A stretch of DNA of 64,000 nt. Origin: an uncultured Pelagibacteraceae bacterium (lineage in GTDB: Bacteria > Pseudomonadota > Alphaproteobacteria > Pelagibacterales > Pelagibacteraceae). Under the pieces are notes generated by a model. It had not been told where the DNA came from. It did no database searches and saw only the letters and a list, made by a program, of their open reading frames with translations. Below are positions 1 through 11,598 of this stretch, one piece after another; position 1 is the first letter of the stretch, and every line of letters begins with the position of its first letter. The stretch is taken from the NCBI GenBank assembly GCA_902595285.1, contig CACJPL010000001.1:1-64000 (forward strand), in the 5' to 3' direction. The translations under genes were made by a program, and so were the position numbers.

Positions 1-402
1 TTTTATAATATTTATCCCTATTCCTGTAATTAAATATTTTTTTTCTCTTACGAATATTACCTCTTGTAAAATTCCACTAATTTTTTTTTTATTAATAAGT
101 AAGTCATTAGGTTTTTTAAATAAAATGTTTTTTCGTGTAAATTTAGAAAGTAATTTTTTAATTAAAAGACAATTGATTTTAGTTATAGTATTTATCGATA
201 AATTTTTCTTATTCAATTCGTTAAAAAAAGAAAGAAATAAGTTTCCTTTTAATGAAATCCATTTTCTTCCATACTGCCCTCTACCATTTGTTTGAGATTC
301 GGCAACAACCATGCCTAAATTGTATTTTGTTTCTTTAATAATTCTTATCGCAGTATTGTTTGTGCTTTTAACTTTTTTAAATTTAAATTTTTTAATTTTC
401 AT
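1..402 (-). CDS. birA: Biotin--[acetyl-CoA-carboxylase] ligase BirA, partial (C-terminus outside window)
   Basis: This open frame is not in the ORF track because it runs off the left edge without a stop; about 134 codons are visible. The enzyme activates biotin with ATP and attaches it to the biotin carboxyl carrier protein. The visible part is the start of the catalytic domain, with no N-terminal DNA-binding domain, so it looks like a short, non-repressor ligase. Motifs are STNNTA near residue 13, the biotinyl-AMP loop GRGQYGRKW at about residues 40-48, and KKPNDLLINKKKISGIL near residues 96-112. The usual KWPND motif reads KKPND here. Its ATG overlaps the nuoN stop by one base (TAATG), so it is the last visible gene of the nuo operon and probably translationally coupled. 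Confidence 0.88.
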   Translation of the reverse strand, partial: MKIKKFKFKKVKSTNNTAIRIIKETKYNLGMVVAESQTNGRGQYGRKWISLKGNLFLSFFNELNKKNLSINTITKINCLLIKKLLSKFTRKNILFKKPNDLLINKKKISGILQEVIFVREKKYLITGIGINIIK

Positions 403-1820
403 TAAATAATATTAATTCTTGAAACAAGTTCTATTAACTGACTTGGGAATATGAAGTATACAAGAATTAATATAGTTGAAACTGTCAGTGAAAATTTTAG
501 CCATAAACTATGTTCAGTGTCGTATTTATCTTTTTCCTCATCAAAATACATAATTTTTATAATTCTTAGATAATAAAAAGCTGCAATCACAGTTGATAAT
601 AACCCTACTATAGCCAAGAAATACATTGATTGTTCCAATACTGCTTTAAAAACATAAAATTTTGCGAAGAAACCAGCTAGGGGTGGTATGCCTGCTAAAG
701 AAAATAGTATTAACAACAAACATAAAGATAACAATGGATGATTTTTTGATAATCCTGAGAGATCATCAATATCTTCATAATATTGATCTTTTCTTCTTAA
801 CATTAATAGAGATGAAAAAAGAGCTAAATTCATAACAACATAAATAGAAATATAAATTATTGAACTTTGAATTCCTTCATTTGATGCTGTGGCTAAACCA
901 GCCAATGTATAACCAATATGACTAATGGAACTGTAAGCAATTAGTCTTTTAATATTAGTTTGCCCTATAGCAGCAACTGCTCCAAAAATCATAGAAGCTA
1001 TAGATAAAAAAACTATTATCATTTGCCATTGATCAATTAAATTTAAAAAAGGAACATATAAAAATCTAATAAATACAGTCAAAGCAGCTATCTTTGGCAC
1101 TATTGTAAAAAACAAAGTTACAGTTGTTGGAGATCCTTCGTAAACATCGGGTGCCCACATATGAAATGGAACTGCAGATATTTTGAATGCTAAACCAACT
1201 AATATGAAGACAATACCAAAAGTCAAAACGTATTCTTTAGAATTGAGTTGATTTGATATTATATCAAAATTGGTTGAACCTGAAAAACCATAAACTAAAG
1301 AACATCCATATAATAATAGTCCTGATGATAGTGCACTTAAAACAAAATATTTCAAACCAGCTTCGGATGATTTTATTTGATCTCTATTATAAGTTGCTAA
1401 AACATAAAGAGCTAATGACTGTAATTCCAAACCCATATAAAAAACAATTAAATCATTTGAGCTAATCATTACCATCATTCCAAGAATAGAGCTTAAGATT
1501 AGTACTGGGTATTCTATATTAAATATTTTAAATGTTCTTAAATAAGTTGATGAAATAACTAAAACTAAAAAACCTCCGATTAAAGTTATAATTTTCATCA
1601 GAGATGACATATGGTCAATCACAACACTTTCATTAAATAAAGTTTCCCTACTGACAGAGAAAGTTTCATTTATTGTTATGATCGCTGTAATTAAAATAGC
1701 AAATAGAGACAAATTAAAAGTGATTTTAGAACTATCATTTTTAAACACACCCAAAATAAGTAGAAACATAATTGATAGAGAAATAAAAATTTCTGGTAAT
1801 ATTAAATTTAAATTTTCCAT
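402..1820 (-). CDS. nuoN: NADH-quinone oxidoreductase subunit N
   Basis: This is one of the three antiporter-like, proton-pumping membrane subunits of complex I. The 472-aa protein is a string of about 14 hydrophobic segments and has the normal length for the family. The conserved core KRLIAYSSISHIGYTLAG (about residues 290-308) and the upstream FKISAVPFHMWAPDVYEGSPTTVT segment are diagnostic of the NuoN/M/L fold. It is the last nuo gene, with one base between it and nuoM, and its stop overlaps the birA start. Confidence 0.97.
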   Translation of the reverse strand: MENLNLILPEIFISLSIMFLLILGVFKNDSSKITFNLSLFAILITAIITINETFSVSRETLFNESVVIDHMSSLMKIITLIGGFLVLVISSTYLRTFKIFNIEYPVLILSSILGMMVMISSNDLIVFYMGLELQSLALYVLATYNRDQIKSSEAGLKYFVLSALSSGLLLYGCSLVYGFSGSTNFDIISNQLNSKEYVLTFGIVFILVGLAFKISAVPFHMWAPDVYEGSPTTVTLFFTIVPKIAALTVFIRFLYVPFLNLIDQWQMIIVFLSIASMIFGAVAAIGQTNIKRLIAYSSISHIGYTLAGLATASNEGIQSSIIYISIYVVMNLALFSSLLMLRRKDQYYEDIDDLSGLSKNHPLLSLCLLLILFSLAGIPPLAGFFAKFYVFKAVLEQSMYFLAIVGLLSTVIAAFYYLRIIKIMYFDEEKDKYDTEHSLWLKFSLTVSTILILVYFIFPSQLIELVSRINII

Positions 1821-1821
1821 A

Positions 1822-3303
1822 TTATTTACTAGCTATATTTGTGTTATGCATATTAATTAAATCAGTAACAGAAACTTCAATAGTGTTTATTAATGGATCG
1901 GGATAAAAACCAAAAAACAAGATTGGTCCAGCTAAACAACTTAAAATAAAGTATTCAGATCTATTTAAATCTAAAATTTTTTTAAGATCTTGGTTTATTA
2001 ATTTTCCAAACACTACTCTTTTATAGAGCCACAACATGTATGCAGCTCCTAAAATCACTCCAATACTTGCTATAACAGCCACTAAAAAATTATCTTTAAA
2101 AGCTCCCATTAAAATTAAAAATTCACCAATAAAACCACTGGTTCCTGGTAAACCAAGAGATGCTAAAGCAAATAACATGAACAAAATTGAATATTTTGGA
2201 ATTACAGAAACTAGTCCACCATATGTACTTATCAATCTAGAATGCATTCTATCATAAACTACTCCAACAGTTAAAAATAATGCTGCTGAAACTAAGCCAT
2301 GGCTTATCATTTGAATTATGCTTCCTTCAATTCCTTGTTGTTGTAAAGTGAATATACCCAAAGTTACAAAACCCATATGCGCAACTGATGAGTAAGCAAT
2401 TAACTTTTTCATATCTTCTTGCATCAAAGCTATCAGTGAAGTAACTATGATTGCTATAACACTTAAGGTGTAAATTAATGGTGTAAATACCTCTGATGCA
2501 ACTGGGAAAAGACCTAAAGAAAATCTTATAAAACCATATCCAGCCATCTTTAGTAAAATTGCGGCTAGTAATACAGATCCTGCTGTAGGAGCCTCAACGT
2601 GTGCATCAGGTAACCATGTATGAACTGGCCACATAGGTGTTTTAACTGCAAATGAACTAAAAAAAGCTAACCACAATAGATTTTGATATTTAACATCAAT
2701 ACCAATTTCATATAGTTGAACCACGTCAGTTGTTCCTGTAATCCAATAAATTGAAATTATTGCAACTAACATCAAAACAGAACCTAACAATGTGTATAAA
2801 AAGAATTTGAATGCCGAATAAACTCTTCTTTCTCCTCCCCAAATACCAATAATTAAAAACATTGGGATTAATCCAGCTTCAAAAAATAAATAAAATACCA
2901 CTAAGTCAAGTGCACAGAAAACACCAATCATTAAACTTTCCATGATTAGAATTGCAATCAAAAAATCTCTTAATCTATTTTTAACAGAATTATTTACAGA
3001 TATAATGCAAAGCGGGGTTATAAATGTAGTTAATATAATAAATAAAATTGAAATACCATCTACTCCAACTTTATAATTAATAAATCCTTCAATCCATGTT
3101 CTGTCTTCTATAAATTGGAAACTTGACGTAGATTGGTCAAAAGCAATCCATAAGTAAATGGAAATTAAAAAATTAACAATTGTAGTAAATAAGGATACGT
3201 ATTTAATCGTAGTATTATTTCCCTCTTTTTCTTTTATAAAAAATAAAAATAAAGCTCCTATTGTTGGCAATAATATTAGAGATGAAAGAATAGGAAAATT
3301 CAT
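1822..3303 (-). CDS. nuoM: NADH-quinone oxidoreductase subunit M
   Basis: This is the second antiporter-like proton-pumping subunit of the complex I membrane arm. It is 493 aa, almost entirely hydrophobic, with the family hallmarks TPMWPVHTWLPDAHVEAPTAGS (near residues 225-246) and KKLIAYSSVAHMGFVTLG. Its length is typical for the family. The start codon overlaps the nuoL stop by one base, indicating tight co-translation within the operon. Confidence 0.97.
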   Translation of the reverse strand: MNFPILSSLILLPTIGALFLFFIKEKEGNNTTIKYVSLFTTIVNFLISIYLWIAFDQSTSSFQFIEDRTWIEGFINYKVGVDGISILFIILTTFITPLCIISVNNSVKNRLRDFLIAILIMESLMIGVFCALDLVVFYLFFEAGLIPMFLIIGIWGGERRVYSAFKFFLYTLLGSVLMLVAIISIYWITGTTDVVQLYEIGIDVKYQNLLWLAFFSSFAVKTPMWPVHTWLPDAHVEAPTAGSVLLAAILLKMAGYGFIRFSLGLFPVASEVFTPLIYTLSVIAIIVTSLIALMQEDMKKLIAYSSVAHMGFVTLGIFTLQQQGIEGSIIQMISHGLVSAALFLTVGVVYDRMHSRLISTYGGLVSVIPKYSILFMLFALASLGLPGTSGFIGEFLILMGAFKDNFLVAVIASIGVILGAAYMLWLYKRVVFGKLINQDLKKILDLNRSEYFILSCLAGPILFFGFYPDPLINTIEVSVTDLINMHNTNIASK

Positions 3304-5213
3304 TATTTAATTATTAAAAAAGTTAGTAAAGCTGAGAAACCTAACAACATTACGAATGCATATTGATAAATAAAACCACTTTGAAATTTTGTTGCTTTAA
3401 TTGAACATTTTTTAATGAAAGAAGAAATTCCATCGGGACCAAAACCATCGATTATAGTTCCATCAAAAAATTTCCATAAAAATAATCCTAATTTTTTTGA
3501 GGATTTAATAAACAATACATCGTACAACTCATCAAAGTACCATTTGTTAACTAAAAAATTATACAAAGGTTTATTCATAGAAACTATTGAATTAGGGAAC
3601 TCTTTGTTTTTAACAAATAAATAATAAGCAATTGGAATAGACAATAAAACCAAACAAGGTGTTAAAAGCAAAAACCATAAAGGTGGATGTTCTGTGCTCA
3701 AAGGCTTCAAAAACATTATAGACTCTGCCCAGAATAAATTATCACCGTAACCGATAAAGAGTTCTTTAAATAGAAAACCAGCAAATATTGCTCCTATTGA
3801 GAGGATAAATAAAGGAACAAGCATTACTAATGGAGACTCATGAGTTTCCTCTATCTTGACCTCTTTATTGTTATACTCTCCATGGAAAGTTTTAAAGATT
3901 AATCTCCATGAATAAATAGATGTTAAAAATGCTGTAATTATTCCAATTCCGGCTGCATAATAACCAGTAGTATTACCTTTTAAATAGGCAAATTCTATAA
4001 TTGCATCTTTAGAATAAAATCCTGATAAAAATGGAAAACCTGTTAAAGCAAGTGTTCCGATAATCATTAAAGCATAGGTGTATGGTAACTTTTTCCATAC
4101 CCCACCCATATTATTTATATTTTGCTCATCTTTAAATGCGTGGATTACTGAACCAGATCCTAAAAATAATAAAGCTTTGAAAAATGCGTGAGTAAATAAA
4201 TGAAACATAGCAACATTGTATGCACCTACTCCTGCTGCAAAAAACATATAACCAAGCTGACTACATGTGGAGTAAGCAATGATTTTTTTTATATCTGTTT
4301 GAACTAGAGCGACAGTTGCTGCAAAGAATGCAGTAGTCATTCCAACAATAGTTATAAAATTTAGTATTAACGGTGAATATTCATAAATTGGGGAACACCT
4401 TACTACTAAGAAAACACCAGCTGTTACCATCGTTGCTGCATGAATTAATGCAGAAACTGGAGTTGGACCTTCCATCGCATCAGGTAGCCAAGTATGTAGC
4501 AAGATCTGTGCTGATTTACCCATTGCTCCAATAAATAAAAGTAAACAAATTAAATCTATTGCTTTAACCTCAAAACCTAAAAATGATAAATTTTTATCTA
4601 CAATTGTTGGAATTTGTTGAAAAACTTCTGAGTAATTAACAGTTCCAAATAAATAAAAGATTAAGAAAATTCCTAAAGCAAAACCAAAATCACCTACTCT
4701 ATTAACAACAAATGCTTTTATTGCTGCAGCATTTGCACTCTCTTTTTTGAACCAAAAACCAATTAAGAAGTAGGAACATAAACCAACACCTTCCCAACCA
4801 AAAAATAATTGTATAAAATTATCTGAAGTCACAAGCATCAACATCGCAAATGTGAATAATGACAAGTAAGCCATAAATCTTGGTTTATGGGGATCATGAG
4901 ACATGTAACCAATTGAATAAATGTGAACTAAAGCAGAAACAGAGGTTACAACTACCAACATTACAGCTGATAATGGATCAATTAACATTGACCAATTTAC
5001 ATCAAGTGAACCAGAACTTATCCAAGTAGCTATTACAATATTTTCTTCATACTGATTTACGATTACTTGATAAAGAACAAAAATTGATAAAAAAGCAGAA
5101 ATTGAAACAAGAGCACTAGTTACTATTTCAGAACTTCTATCACCAATATATTTTCCAAAAAAACCTGAAATAATTGATGCAATAAGTGGAAGAAATATAA
5201 TTGATAGTTCCAT
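3303..5213 (-). CDS. nuoL: NADH-quinone oxidoreductase subunit L
   Basis: This is the distal antiporter-like subunit of complex I. At 636 aa it is longer than NuoM and NuoN, as expected for the C-terminal lateral helix and final membrane anchor that brace the membrane arm. Signature segments are LLHTWLPDAMEGPTPVSALIHAATM (residues about 240-265) and KKIIAYSTCSQLGYMFFA. It sits between nuoK and nuoM with 2-nt and 1-nt junctions. Confidence 0.97.
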   Translation of the reverse strand: MELSIIFLPLIASIISGFFGKYIGDRSSEIVTSALVSISAFLSIFVLYQVIVNQYEENIVIATWISSGSLDVNWSMLIDPLSAVMLVVVTSVSALVHIYSIGYMSHDPHKPRFMAYLSLFTFAMLMLVTSDNFIQLFFGWEGVGLCSYFLIGFWFKKESANAAAIKAFVVNRVGDFGFALGIFLIFYLFGTVNYSEVFQQIPTIVDKNLSFLGFEVKAIDLICLLLFIGAMGKSAQILLHTWLPDAMEGPTPVSALIHAATMVTAGVFLVVRCSPIYEYSPLILNFITIVGMTTAFFAATVALVQTDIKKIIAYSTCSQLGYMFFAAGVGAYNVAMFHLFTHAFFKALLFLGSGSVIHAFKDEQNINNMGGVWKKLPYTYALMIIGTLALTGFPFLSGFYSKDAIIEFAYLKGNTTGYYAAGIGIITAFLTSIYSWRLIFKTFHGEYNNKEVKIEETHESPLVMLVPLFILSIGAIFAGFLFKELFIGYGDNLFWAESIMFLKPLSTEHPPLWFLLLTPCLVLLSIPIAYYLFVKNKEFPNSIVSMNKPLYNFLVNKWYFDELYDVLFIKSSKKLGLFLWKFFDGTIIDGFGPDGISSFIKKCSIKATKFQSGFIYQYAFVMLLGFSALLTFLIIK

Positions 5214-5215
5214 TA

Positions 5216-5527
5216 TTATCCTTTCAACTTATCAATTTCTTCAACTCGTATTGTTCCAGAATTTCTGAAATATACGACTATAATTGCTAGTCCTATTGCT
5301 GCTTCTGCGGCTGCAACTGTAAGAATAAATAAAGTAAAGACTTGTCCTGCCAAATCACCTAAAAAAATTGAAAAAGCAACTAAATTAATATTTACAGCAA
5401 GTAAAATTAATTCGATACTCATTAATATGACAATTATGTTCTTCCTATTAAGGAAAATACCAATAACACCTATTGAGAAGATAACTGCACCTAAAGTTAA
5501 ATAATGGCCTAAACCTATCTCAATCAT
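5216..5527 (-). CDS. nuoK: NADH-quinone oxidoreductase subunit K
   Basis: This is a small three-helix membrane subunit of complex I at the junction of the proton path. It is 103 aa, the usual length, with the conserved membrane glutamates visible in [11 protein letters not shown] (about residues 36-46) and [11 protein letters not shown] (about residues 71-81). Its start lies inside the end of nuoJ (8-nt overlap), a common NuoJ/K arrangement. Confidence 0.96.
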   Translation of the reverse strand: MIEIGLGHYLTLGAVIFSIGVIGIFLNRKNIIVILMSIELILLAVNINLVAFSIFLGDLAGQVFTLFILTVAAAEAAIGLAIIVVYFRNSGTIRVEEIDKLKG

Positions 5528-6152
5528 CTATTTTAACCCCTTTATTACTCTGAACCTTTAGCACCTCAACTCCTTCAGCTCTTTCTCTAGATATTTGCTT
5601 TATATAGCTTTGTCTTTTAACACCAGACCTTTGTCTAAATGTTAAAACGATTGCACCAATCATAGCTACTAAAAGAATCATCCCACTTATTTGAAACACA
5701 TGAATATAGTCAGTATATAAAATCTGGCCCAATGAATGTGTGTTACTTACACTGGTTTGAGATAGAGAATTATTAACGTCAAATAAATCTGGTTTATACT
5801 TCCAACCTCCAATTACTATAATTATTTCAACAAAAATTAGAGTACTAATTACCAGACCTATTGGAATATGTTTTGAACTATCTTTTGCAGTAAACCATTG
5901 ATTTTTTTGTTGGGCTACGTTTAACATCATCACAACAAATAAAAACAGGACTGCCACAGCCCCAACATAAACAATTAGCATTATCATTCCCAAAAATTCG
6001 GCACCAATCATAATGAAAAGACAAGAAATACTTATAAAATCAAGAATTAAAAAAAATACTGAATGAACAGTATTTTTAGAAGCGGTGACCATTATAGCTG
6101 AAACAACAGCAATTATAGAAAAAGTATAAAAGAAAATGGCATGTGCAATCAT
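5520..6152 (-). CDS. nuoJ: NADH-quinone oxidoreductase subunit J
   Basis: This is a five-helix membrane subunit of complex I (ND6 homologue). It is 210 aa with the conserved [19 protein letters not shown] segment (about residues 58-76) that forms the pi-bulge helix. A soluble C-terminal tail of about 40 residues contains [24 protein letters not shown], typical of alphaproteobacterial NuoJ. It lies between nuoI and nuoK in the operon. Confidence 0.96.
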   Translation of the reverse strand: MIAHAIFFYTFSIIAVVSAIMVTASKNTVHSVFFLILDFISISCLFIMIGAEFLGMIMLIVYVGAVAVLFLFVVMMLNVAQQKNQWFTAKDSSKHIPIGLVISTLIFVEIIIVIGGWKYKPDLFDVNNSLSQTSVSNTHSLGQILYTDYIHVFQISGMILLVAMIGAIVLTFRQRSGVKRQSYIKQISRERAEGVEVLKVQSNKGVKIDD

Positions 6153-6154
6153 TT

Positions 6155-6640
6155 TTATCTATGAATATTGTCAGCTTTAATATTAGCGTCTAAAATATTC
6201 TCCCATCTATCTCCATTATCTAACAATTTTTCTTTTGTGTAATATAGCTCTTCTCTTGTTTCTGTAGAAAATTCAAAATTAGGACCTTGAACAATGGCGT
6301 CTACTGGACAAGACTCTTCACAAAGGCCACAATATATACATTTCATCATATCTATGTCGTATCGGGTTGTTTTTCTACTACCGTCTTCTCTTTGTGCAGA
6401 CTCAATTGTAATAGCTTGTGCGGGACACACAGCTTCGCATAACTTGCATGCAATACATCTTTCTTCACCGTTTGGATATCTTCTTAAAGCATGCTCACCT
6501 CTGAATCTCGGACTTATTTTACCTTTTTCAAAAGGATAATTAATTGTTTTTTTTGGTTTAAAAAATTCTTTAATAGCCATAAATAAACCCCCGAGGAAAT
6601 CAGCCATAAATATTGTTTTAAAAAATCTAGAAATATTCAT
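6155..6640 (-). CDS. nuoI: NADH-quinone oxidoreductase subunit I (2x[4Fe-4S] ferredoxin)
   Basis: This peripheral-arm subunit carries clusters N6a and N6b, which pass electrons towards the quinone site. It is 161 aa with an N-terminal amphipathic segment and two CxxCxxCxxxCP motifs, [12 protein letters not shown] (about 62-73) and [12 protein letters not shown] (about 101-112). It lies 2 nt after nuoH, in the standard order. Confidence 0.97.
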   Translation of the reverse strand: MNISRFFKTIFMADFLGGLFMAIKEFFKPKKTINYPFEKGKISPRFRGEHALRRYPNGEERCIACKLCEAVCPAQAITIESAQREDGSRKTTRYDIDMMKCIYCGLCEESCPVDAIVQGPNFEFSTETREELYYTKEKLLDNGDRWENILDANIKADNIHR

Positions 6641-6642
6641 AA

Positions 6643-7641
6643 TTAGCTCACAGGTAAAAGATTAAAATAAAATAAATAACTTGCGGTAAGTACTACCCAA
6701 ATTAAAGAAAAAGGAAGAAACACCTTCCAACCTAATCTCATAAGTTGATCATATCTATATCTTGGAACGATTGCTTTAACTAGAGCAAATAAGAAAAATA
6801 AAAGTAATATTTTTAAAATTAACCATATTGCTCCTGGTATCAATGTGAATGGATATAATTCAATAGGTGATAACCAGCCACCTAAAAACAATATCGCACC
6901 CATGGCACACATTAATAAAATGTTTGCATATTCACCTAACCAAAACATTGCATACATCATGCCAGAATATTCAGTTTGATATCCTGCAACTAATTCTGCT
7001 TCTGCCTCCGGTAAATCAAAAGGAGGTCTATTTGTTTCAGCCAATGCTGAAATAAAAAAAATTACAAACATTGGAAATAATGGGATTACGAACCATACAT
7101 TTTGCTGAGCAATAACAATGTCATTTAAGTTCAGCGAGCCAACACACAATAATACGTTTATTATAATAACTCCAATAGATACCTCATAAGATACCATTTG
7201 AGCCGCAGACCGAATTGCACCCAGAAAAGGATATTTGGAATTTGAGGCCCAACCGCCCATTATAATTCCGTATACACCTAATGATGAAACTGCAAACAAG
7301 TAAAGAATACCAACATTTATATCCGCTAATACTTGAGTTGCACCAAATGGAATTACTGCCCATGCTATTAGGGCTAAGGTCATTGTTACTATGGGAGCTA
7401 ATATAAATATCACTTTATTTGAACTTGAAGGAATAATCATTTCCTTAAAGATATATTTTAAAGCATCAGCCAAAGACTGTAATAATCCAAAAGGGCCAAC
7501 AACATTTGGTCCTTGTCGCTTTTGTACAAATGCCCAAATTCTCCTGTCAAGCCAAACAATCATTGCCACAGACACTAGAACTGGAACTAATAAAAATAAT
7601 ATTTTATATACTTCATCAAAAAAAATATTCAGGTATTCCAT
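6643..7641 (-). CDS. nuoH: NADH-quinone oxidoreductase subunit H
   Basis: This is the membrane subunit that joins the two arms of complex I and forms part of the quinone tunnel (ND1 homologue). It is 332 aa with about eight helices. The conserved loop [20 protein letters not shown] (about 32-51) and the acidic quinone-chamber motif [20 protein letters not shown] (about 202-221) are both intact. It lies 1 nt after nuoG. Confidence 0.97.
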   Translation of the reverse strand: MEYLNIFFDEVYKILFLLVPVLVSVAMIVWLDRRIWAFVQKRQGPNVVGPFGLLQSLADALKYIFKEMIIPSSSNKVIFILAPIVTMTLALIAWAVIPFGATQVLADINVGILYLFAVSSLGVYGIIMGGWASNSKYPFLGAIRSAAQMVSYEVSIGVIIINVLLCVGSLNLNDIVIAQQNVWFVIPLFPMFVIFFISALAETNRPPFDLPEAEAELVAGYQTEYSGMMYAMFWLGEYANILLMCAMGAILFLGGWLSPIELYPFTLIPGAIWLILKILLLFFLFALVKAIVPRYRYDQLMRLGWKVFLPFSLIWVVLTASYLFYFNLLPVS

Positions 7642-7642
7642 G

Positions 7643-9673
7643 CTAACCTTCTGTGCCTGTAGATTTAAAATTTAATTTTGAATTATTACATTCAATCATA
7701 GTCTTCGAACATCTTGCGATGATATTTGAAAAATAATATGGTTTTAAGTCTAGTGTTAATTTTTCGGCATGAAAATCTTTGATTATCTTTTTTTCATATT
7801 CTTTACTTTGTTTTTCTTTTTGAAGATTTAGGTAATTGAACATACTACTTTCTAGTTCTTCTTTATCATTAAATAATTTTCTATTGTTCATAAATTCAGC
7901 AATTTCATTAATTATTTGCCAATCTTCTTTAGCTTCTCCTGGTGGGTAAGATGCTTTATAAGCTTTCTGAACTTTTCCCTCTAAATTAGTATAGTATCCG
8001 TCTTGCTCTGTATAAGCTGATCCTGGTAATATAATATCTGCAATTTCAGCTCCTTTATCTCCATGACTACCTTGATAAATTACAAATTCATCTTTTTTAA
8101 CAAAATCTAAATTATCTTGACCAACTAAATAAACAATATCAAATTTATTAGACTTTAGATTATTTAATAAATTATTTTCATTGTTAATTAAACCAAGATC
8201 AAAATTTCCAACTGAGGCAGCATCACAAGAAAGTATGTTTATAGGATTCCAATACTCAGAAAATTTATTATTAAGTTTTAAAAATTCTAACATTTTTTCA
8301 TACAAAAACTCAGCTGAATTCAATCTTAGAAATGACTCTCCAATTATAATCATAGGTTTTTTTGAGTCTGAAATAATTTTTGATAAATCATTTGTACCCT
8401 CAAAAATATTTTTTAATGTTTGGGTATTTCCATCTAAACTTTTGTAAGGATATGTTAAATCACCACTATCATTTAAAGATAAAATTTTAGTTTTGTTATT
8501 TAAATGAGATTTTCTAATCCTGGCATTTAAAATAGTTGCCTCATATCTTGGGTTAGTACCTATTAAAAATATAAAATCTGCTTCCTCTATTCCGTTGATA
8601 GAGGCATTAAATATATAATTTTCTCTTTTGGAAACATCTACAAATCTATTATCTGCTCTTGACTCGTAGTTCTTTGTATTAAGTGTTCTCTCAAAAAATT
8701 CTTTAAATATATAGCTAGTTTCCATGTTGGTTAAGTCCCCAACAAATCCACAAATTTTTTCTTTTGCTGTATTTTCAAATTTAGATTTTAAAATTTTATA
8801 TACCTCGCTCCACGAAGCTTTCTCAAATTTTTTGTTATATTTAATAAATGGAGTATCTATTCGTTGATGAAGAAGTCCATCGCATGCATATCTAGTTTTA
8901 TCAGAAATCCACTCTTCATTTATATCCTCATTAATAATTGGTAAAACTCTCTTAACCTCCCAATCATAAGTATCAACTCTTATATTAGAACCGATCGCAT
9001 CCATTACGTCAATTGTCTCTGTTTTTTTTAATTCCCAAGGTCGAGCCTCAAATACATAAGGTTTAGAGGTTAGAGCTCCTACTGGACAAAGATCGACTAC
9101 ATTAGCTGATAGTTCTGATTGCATAGATTGCTCTAGATATGTGGTAATTTGCATATCTTCACCTCTACCTATGGCTCCTAGTTCTGGTACACCTGCAACT
9201 TCAGTTGCAAATCGTACACATCTTGTACAATGTATACATCTTGTCATCTGGGTCTTTATTAATGGTCCCATGTTTTTTTCAGGAACTAATCTTTTGTTTT
9301 CTTTAAATCTTGATTTATCCACACCATAATACATAGATTGATCTTGCAGATCACACTCACCACCTTGATCACACACTGGACAGTCTAAAGGATGGTTGGC
9401 CAATAAAAATTCCATCACACCTTTTCTTGCTTTTTCAACAAATTCAGTATTTGTTTTTATATTCATCCCTTCAGCTGCTGGCATAGCACATGAAGCAATT
9501 GGTTTAGGTGATTTTTCCATTTCTACTAAACACATTCTACAATTACCTGCTATAGATAATTTTTCATGATAACAAAATCTTGGGATTTCTACTCCAGCTT
9601 TTTCACATGCTTGAAGTACCGTTAATCCCTCCTCTACTTCAACATCAATATCATTTACTTTTAGTTTAAGCAT
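7643..9673 (-). CDS. nuoG: NADH-quinone oxidoreductase subunit G
   Basis: This is the large Fe-S subunit of the peripheral arm of complex I. It is 676 aa. The N-terminal [2Fe-2S] ferredoxin domain has [15 protein letters not shown] (residues 34-48). The HxxxCxxC cluster region reads [14 protein letters not shown], followed by CIHCTRC and further cysteines (CPVGAL). The rest is a molybdopterin-oxidoreductase-like domain that binds no cofactor in this family. The start overlaps the nuoF end by 8 nt. Confidence 0.96.
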   Translation of the reverse strand: MLKLKVNDIDVEVEEGLTVLQACEKAGVEIPRFCYHEKLSIAGNCRMCLVEMEKSPKPIASCAMPAAEGMNIKTNTEFVEKARKGVMEFLLANHPLDCPVCDQGGECDLQDQSMYYGVDKSRFKENKRLVPEKNMGPLIKTQMTRCIHCTRCVRFATEVAGVPELGAIGRGEDMQITTYLEQSMQSELSANVVDLCPVGALTSKPYVFEARPWELKKTETIDVMDAIGSNIRVDTYDWEVKRVLPIINEDINEEWISDKTRYACDGLLHQRIDTPFIKYNKKFEKASWSEVYKILKSKFENTAKEKICGFVGDLTNMETSYIFKEFFERTLNTKNYESRADNRFVDVSKRENYIFNASINGIEEADFIFLIGTNPRYEATILNARIRKSHLNNKTKILSLNDSGDLTYPYKSLDGNTQTLKNIFEGTNDLSKIISDSKKPMIIIGESFLRLNSAEFLYEKMLEFLKLNNKFSEYWNPINILSCDAASVGNFDLGLINNENNLLNNLKSNKFDIVYLVGQDNLDFVKKDEFVIYQGSHGDKGAEIADIILPGSAYTEQDGYYTNLEGKVQKAYKASYPPGEAKEDWQIINEIAEFMNNRKLFNDKEELESSMFNYLNLQKEKQSKEYEKKIIKDFHAEKLTLDLKPYYFSNIIARCSKTMIECNNSKLNFKSTGTEG

Positions 9674-10997
9674 TTTTTTTATCCAATAAATGTTGATCCA
9701 CTAAATAAGGAATATTATTTTTTTTCTGAACAATTGGATCCAAATTATTTCTCTCAACTATTTCTTTTTTAAAGTGTCTTAAAAGGCCTTGAACTGGCCA
9801 AGAAGACCCTTCTCCAAAAGCACAAATTGTATGTCCTGCAATTTGATTGGTAACATCACCTAACATATCAACTTCATCTTTAGTAGCATCACCTTTTGCC
9901 ATTCTTTCAAGCATTCTCCACATCCAACCAGATCCCTCTCTACAAGGCGTACATTGTCCACAACTTTCGTGCTTATAAAATCTTGCAATTCTAGCCATAC
10001 ATTTGATGATATCTTGATCTTTATTAATCACTACAATTCCAGCTGTTCCTAAACCACTTTTTTCAGCCATAAGAGAGTCAAAATCCATAGTTAATGTCTC
10101 ACATTTTTCTTTTGGAATTAATGGCATTGAGGAACCTCCTGGAATAACGGCTTGTAAATTATCCCATCCACCAATAACACCTCCAGCATGAACCTCTATT
10201 AATTCTTTTAATGGGATGTTCATTTCTTCCTCAACATTACATGGCGTATTTACATTGCCGGATATACAAAATATTTTTGTGCCCGTATTTTTTTCTCTCC
10301 CAAGAGAAGCGAACCATTTTCCTCCTTTTCTAAGAATAGTTGGAACTACAGCTATAGTTTCCACATTATTTATAATTGTTGGACATCCATAAAGACCAAT
10401 TAAAGCTGGAAATGGTGGTTTTAATCTAGGCTGACCTTTTTTACCTTCTATACTTTCTAATAAGGCTGTTTCCTCTCCACATATGTAAGCTCCAGCGCCA
10501 TAATGAATATAAATATCTAAATCCCAACCAGTCCCGGCCGCATTTTTTCCTAATAATTTTTTTTCGTAAGCTTCATCAATAGCTGCTTGAAGTTTCTGAC
10601 CATCAACGAAGTATTCACCTCTGATATAAATATAACAAATGTGGGCTTGGATAGCGTAAGATGCAATTAAACAGCCTTCAATTAATTTATGAGGCTCAAA
10701 TCTTAAAATATCTCGATCTTTACATGTTCCTGGTTCAGACTCATCGCCGTTTATAACTAAATAATGTGGTCTAGAACCTACTGCTTTAGGAGCAAACGAC
10801 CATTTTAAACCAGTTGGAAATCCAGCTCCACCCCTTCCTCTAAGTTGTGAGTCTTTAATTTCATTTATTATCCAATCCCTACCTTTGTCTGTAATTTCTT
10901 TAGTATTAACCCAGTCACCTCTTTTTTGAGAGGAAACTACATCAGAACCCATATCGTTATATAAATTTTTAAATATTCTATCTTGATCCTTAAGCAT
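9666..10997 (-). CDS. nuoF: NADH-quinone oxidoreductase subunit F (NADH/FMN-binding)
   Basis: This is the NADH-oxidising flavoprotein subunit. It is 443 aa. The glycine-rich NADH/FMN loop [14 protein letters not shown] lies at about residues 53-66, FMN contacts occur around [13 protein letters not shown], and the [4Fe-4S] N3 ligands are in [12 protein letters not shown] (about 347-358) with the fourth cysteine in HTICAFGE. Overlaps with nuoE and nuoG (8 nt each) suggest coupled translation. Confidence 0.98.
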   Translation of the reverse strand: MLKDQDRIFKNLYNDMGSDVVSSQKRGDWVNTKEITDKGRDWIINEIKDSQLRGRGGAGFPTGLKWSFAPKAVGSRPHYLVINGDESEPGTCKDRDILRFEPHKLIEGCLIASYAIQAHICYIYIRGEYFVDGQKLQAAIDEAYEKKLLGKNAAGTGWDLDIYIHYGAGAYICGEETALLESIEGKKGQPRLKPPFPALIGLYGCPTIINNVETIAVVPTILRKGGKWFASLGREKNTGTKIFCISGNVNTPCNVEEEMNIPLKELIEVHAGGVIGGWDNLQAVIPGGSSMPLIPKEKCETLTMDFDSLMAEKSGLGTAGIVVINKDQDIIKCMARIARFYKHESCGQCTPCREGSGWMWRMLERMAKGDATKDEVDMLGDVTNQIAGHTICAFGEGSSWPVQGLLRHFKKEIVERNNLDPIVQKKNNIPYLVDQHLLDKKNA

Positions 10998-11598
10998 TTT
11001 TATAATCCATTAATGTTTTTCTATTATTTTCAGGTTCATTATTTATTCTTCCTCTGTAAGAACCTGGTTTTGGATTTTCACCTTTTAAAATTTGATCCAA
11101 AATCTTTAAGGTTTTCTCTTTGTCTAAATCTTCATAATAATGATCGTTAATTTGCATCATTGGCGCATTAACACACGCTCCTAAACACTCAACTTCCATC
11201 CATGAGCAACTTTTATCATTTGATAATTCACATTCATTTTGTGATATTTTTTCTTTACATGCTTCAACTAATTTACTTGCTCCTCTAATCATGCAGGGAG
11301 TTGTTGTACACACTTGTATAAAATATTTTCCAACAGGAGATAAATTGTACATAGTGTAAAATGTTGCTACTTCATAAACTTTTATGTAAGGCATATCTAA
11401 AAATTTTGCTATGTATTTCATTGCAGCTAAAGGTATCCAATTATCATTCTGCCTTTGAGCTATATAAAGTAAAGCCATTACGGCACTTTGTTGCTTACCC
11501 TCTGGATATTTCGATACAATTGTTTTGGCAGCATTTAAGGATAAGCTGTTGAATTCAAAATTTTCTGGTTGATTTTTTGCTGGTCTTCTTAAACTCAT
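10990..11598 (-). CDS. nuoE: NADH-quinone oxidoreductase subunit E ([2Fe-2S])
   Basis: This 24-kDa-type subunit carries the off-pathway [2Fe-2S] cluster N1a. It is 202 aa with the thioredoxin-like ferredoxin ligands in CTTTPC (about 97-102) and [10 protein letters not shown] (about 138-147). It overlaps nuoD by 4 nt and nuoF by 8 nt. Length and motif spacing are normal. Confidence 0.97.
   Translation of the reverse strand: MSLRRPAKNQPENFEFNSLSLNAAKTIVSKYPEGKQQSAVMALLYIAQRQNDNWIPLAAMKYIAKFLDMPYIKVYEVATFYTMYNLSPVGKYFIQVCTTTPCMIRGASKLVEACKEKISQNECELSNDKSCSWMEVECLGACVNAPMMQINDHYYEDLDKEKTLKILDQILKGENPKPGSYRGRINNEPENNRKTLMDYKNA

Noticed and set aside
1253-1465. Plus-strand ORF of 70 aa inside nuoN
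   Set aside because: Antisense shadow of a well-supported gene; composition is not protein-like and there is no ribosome binding site.
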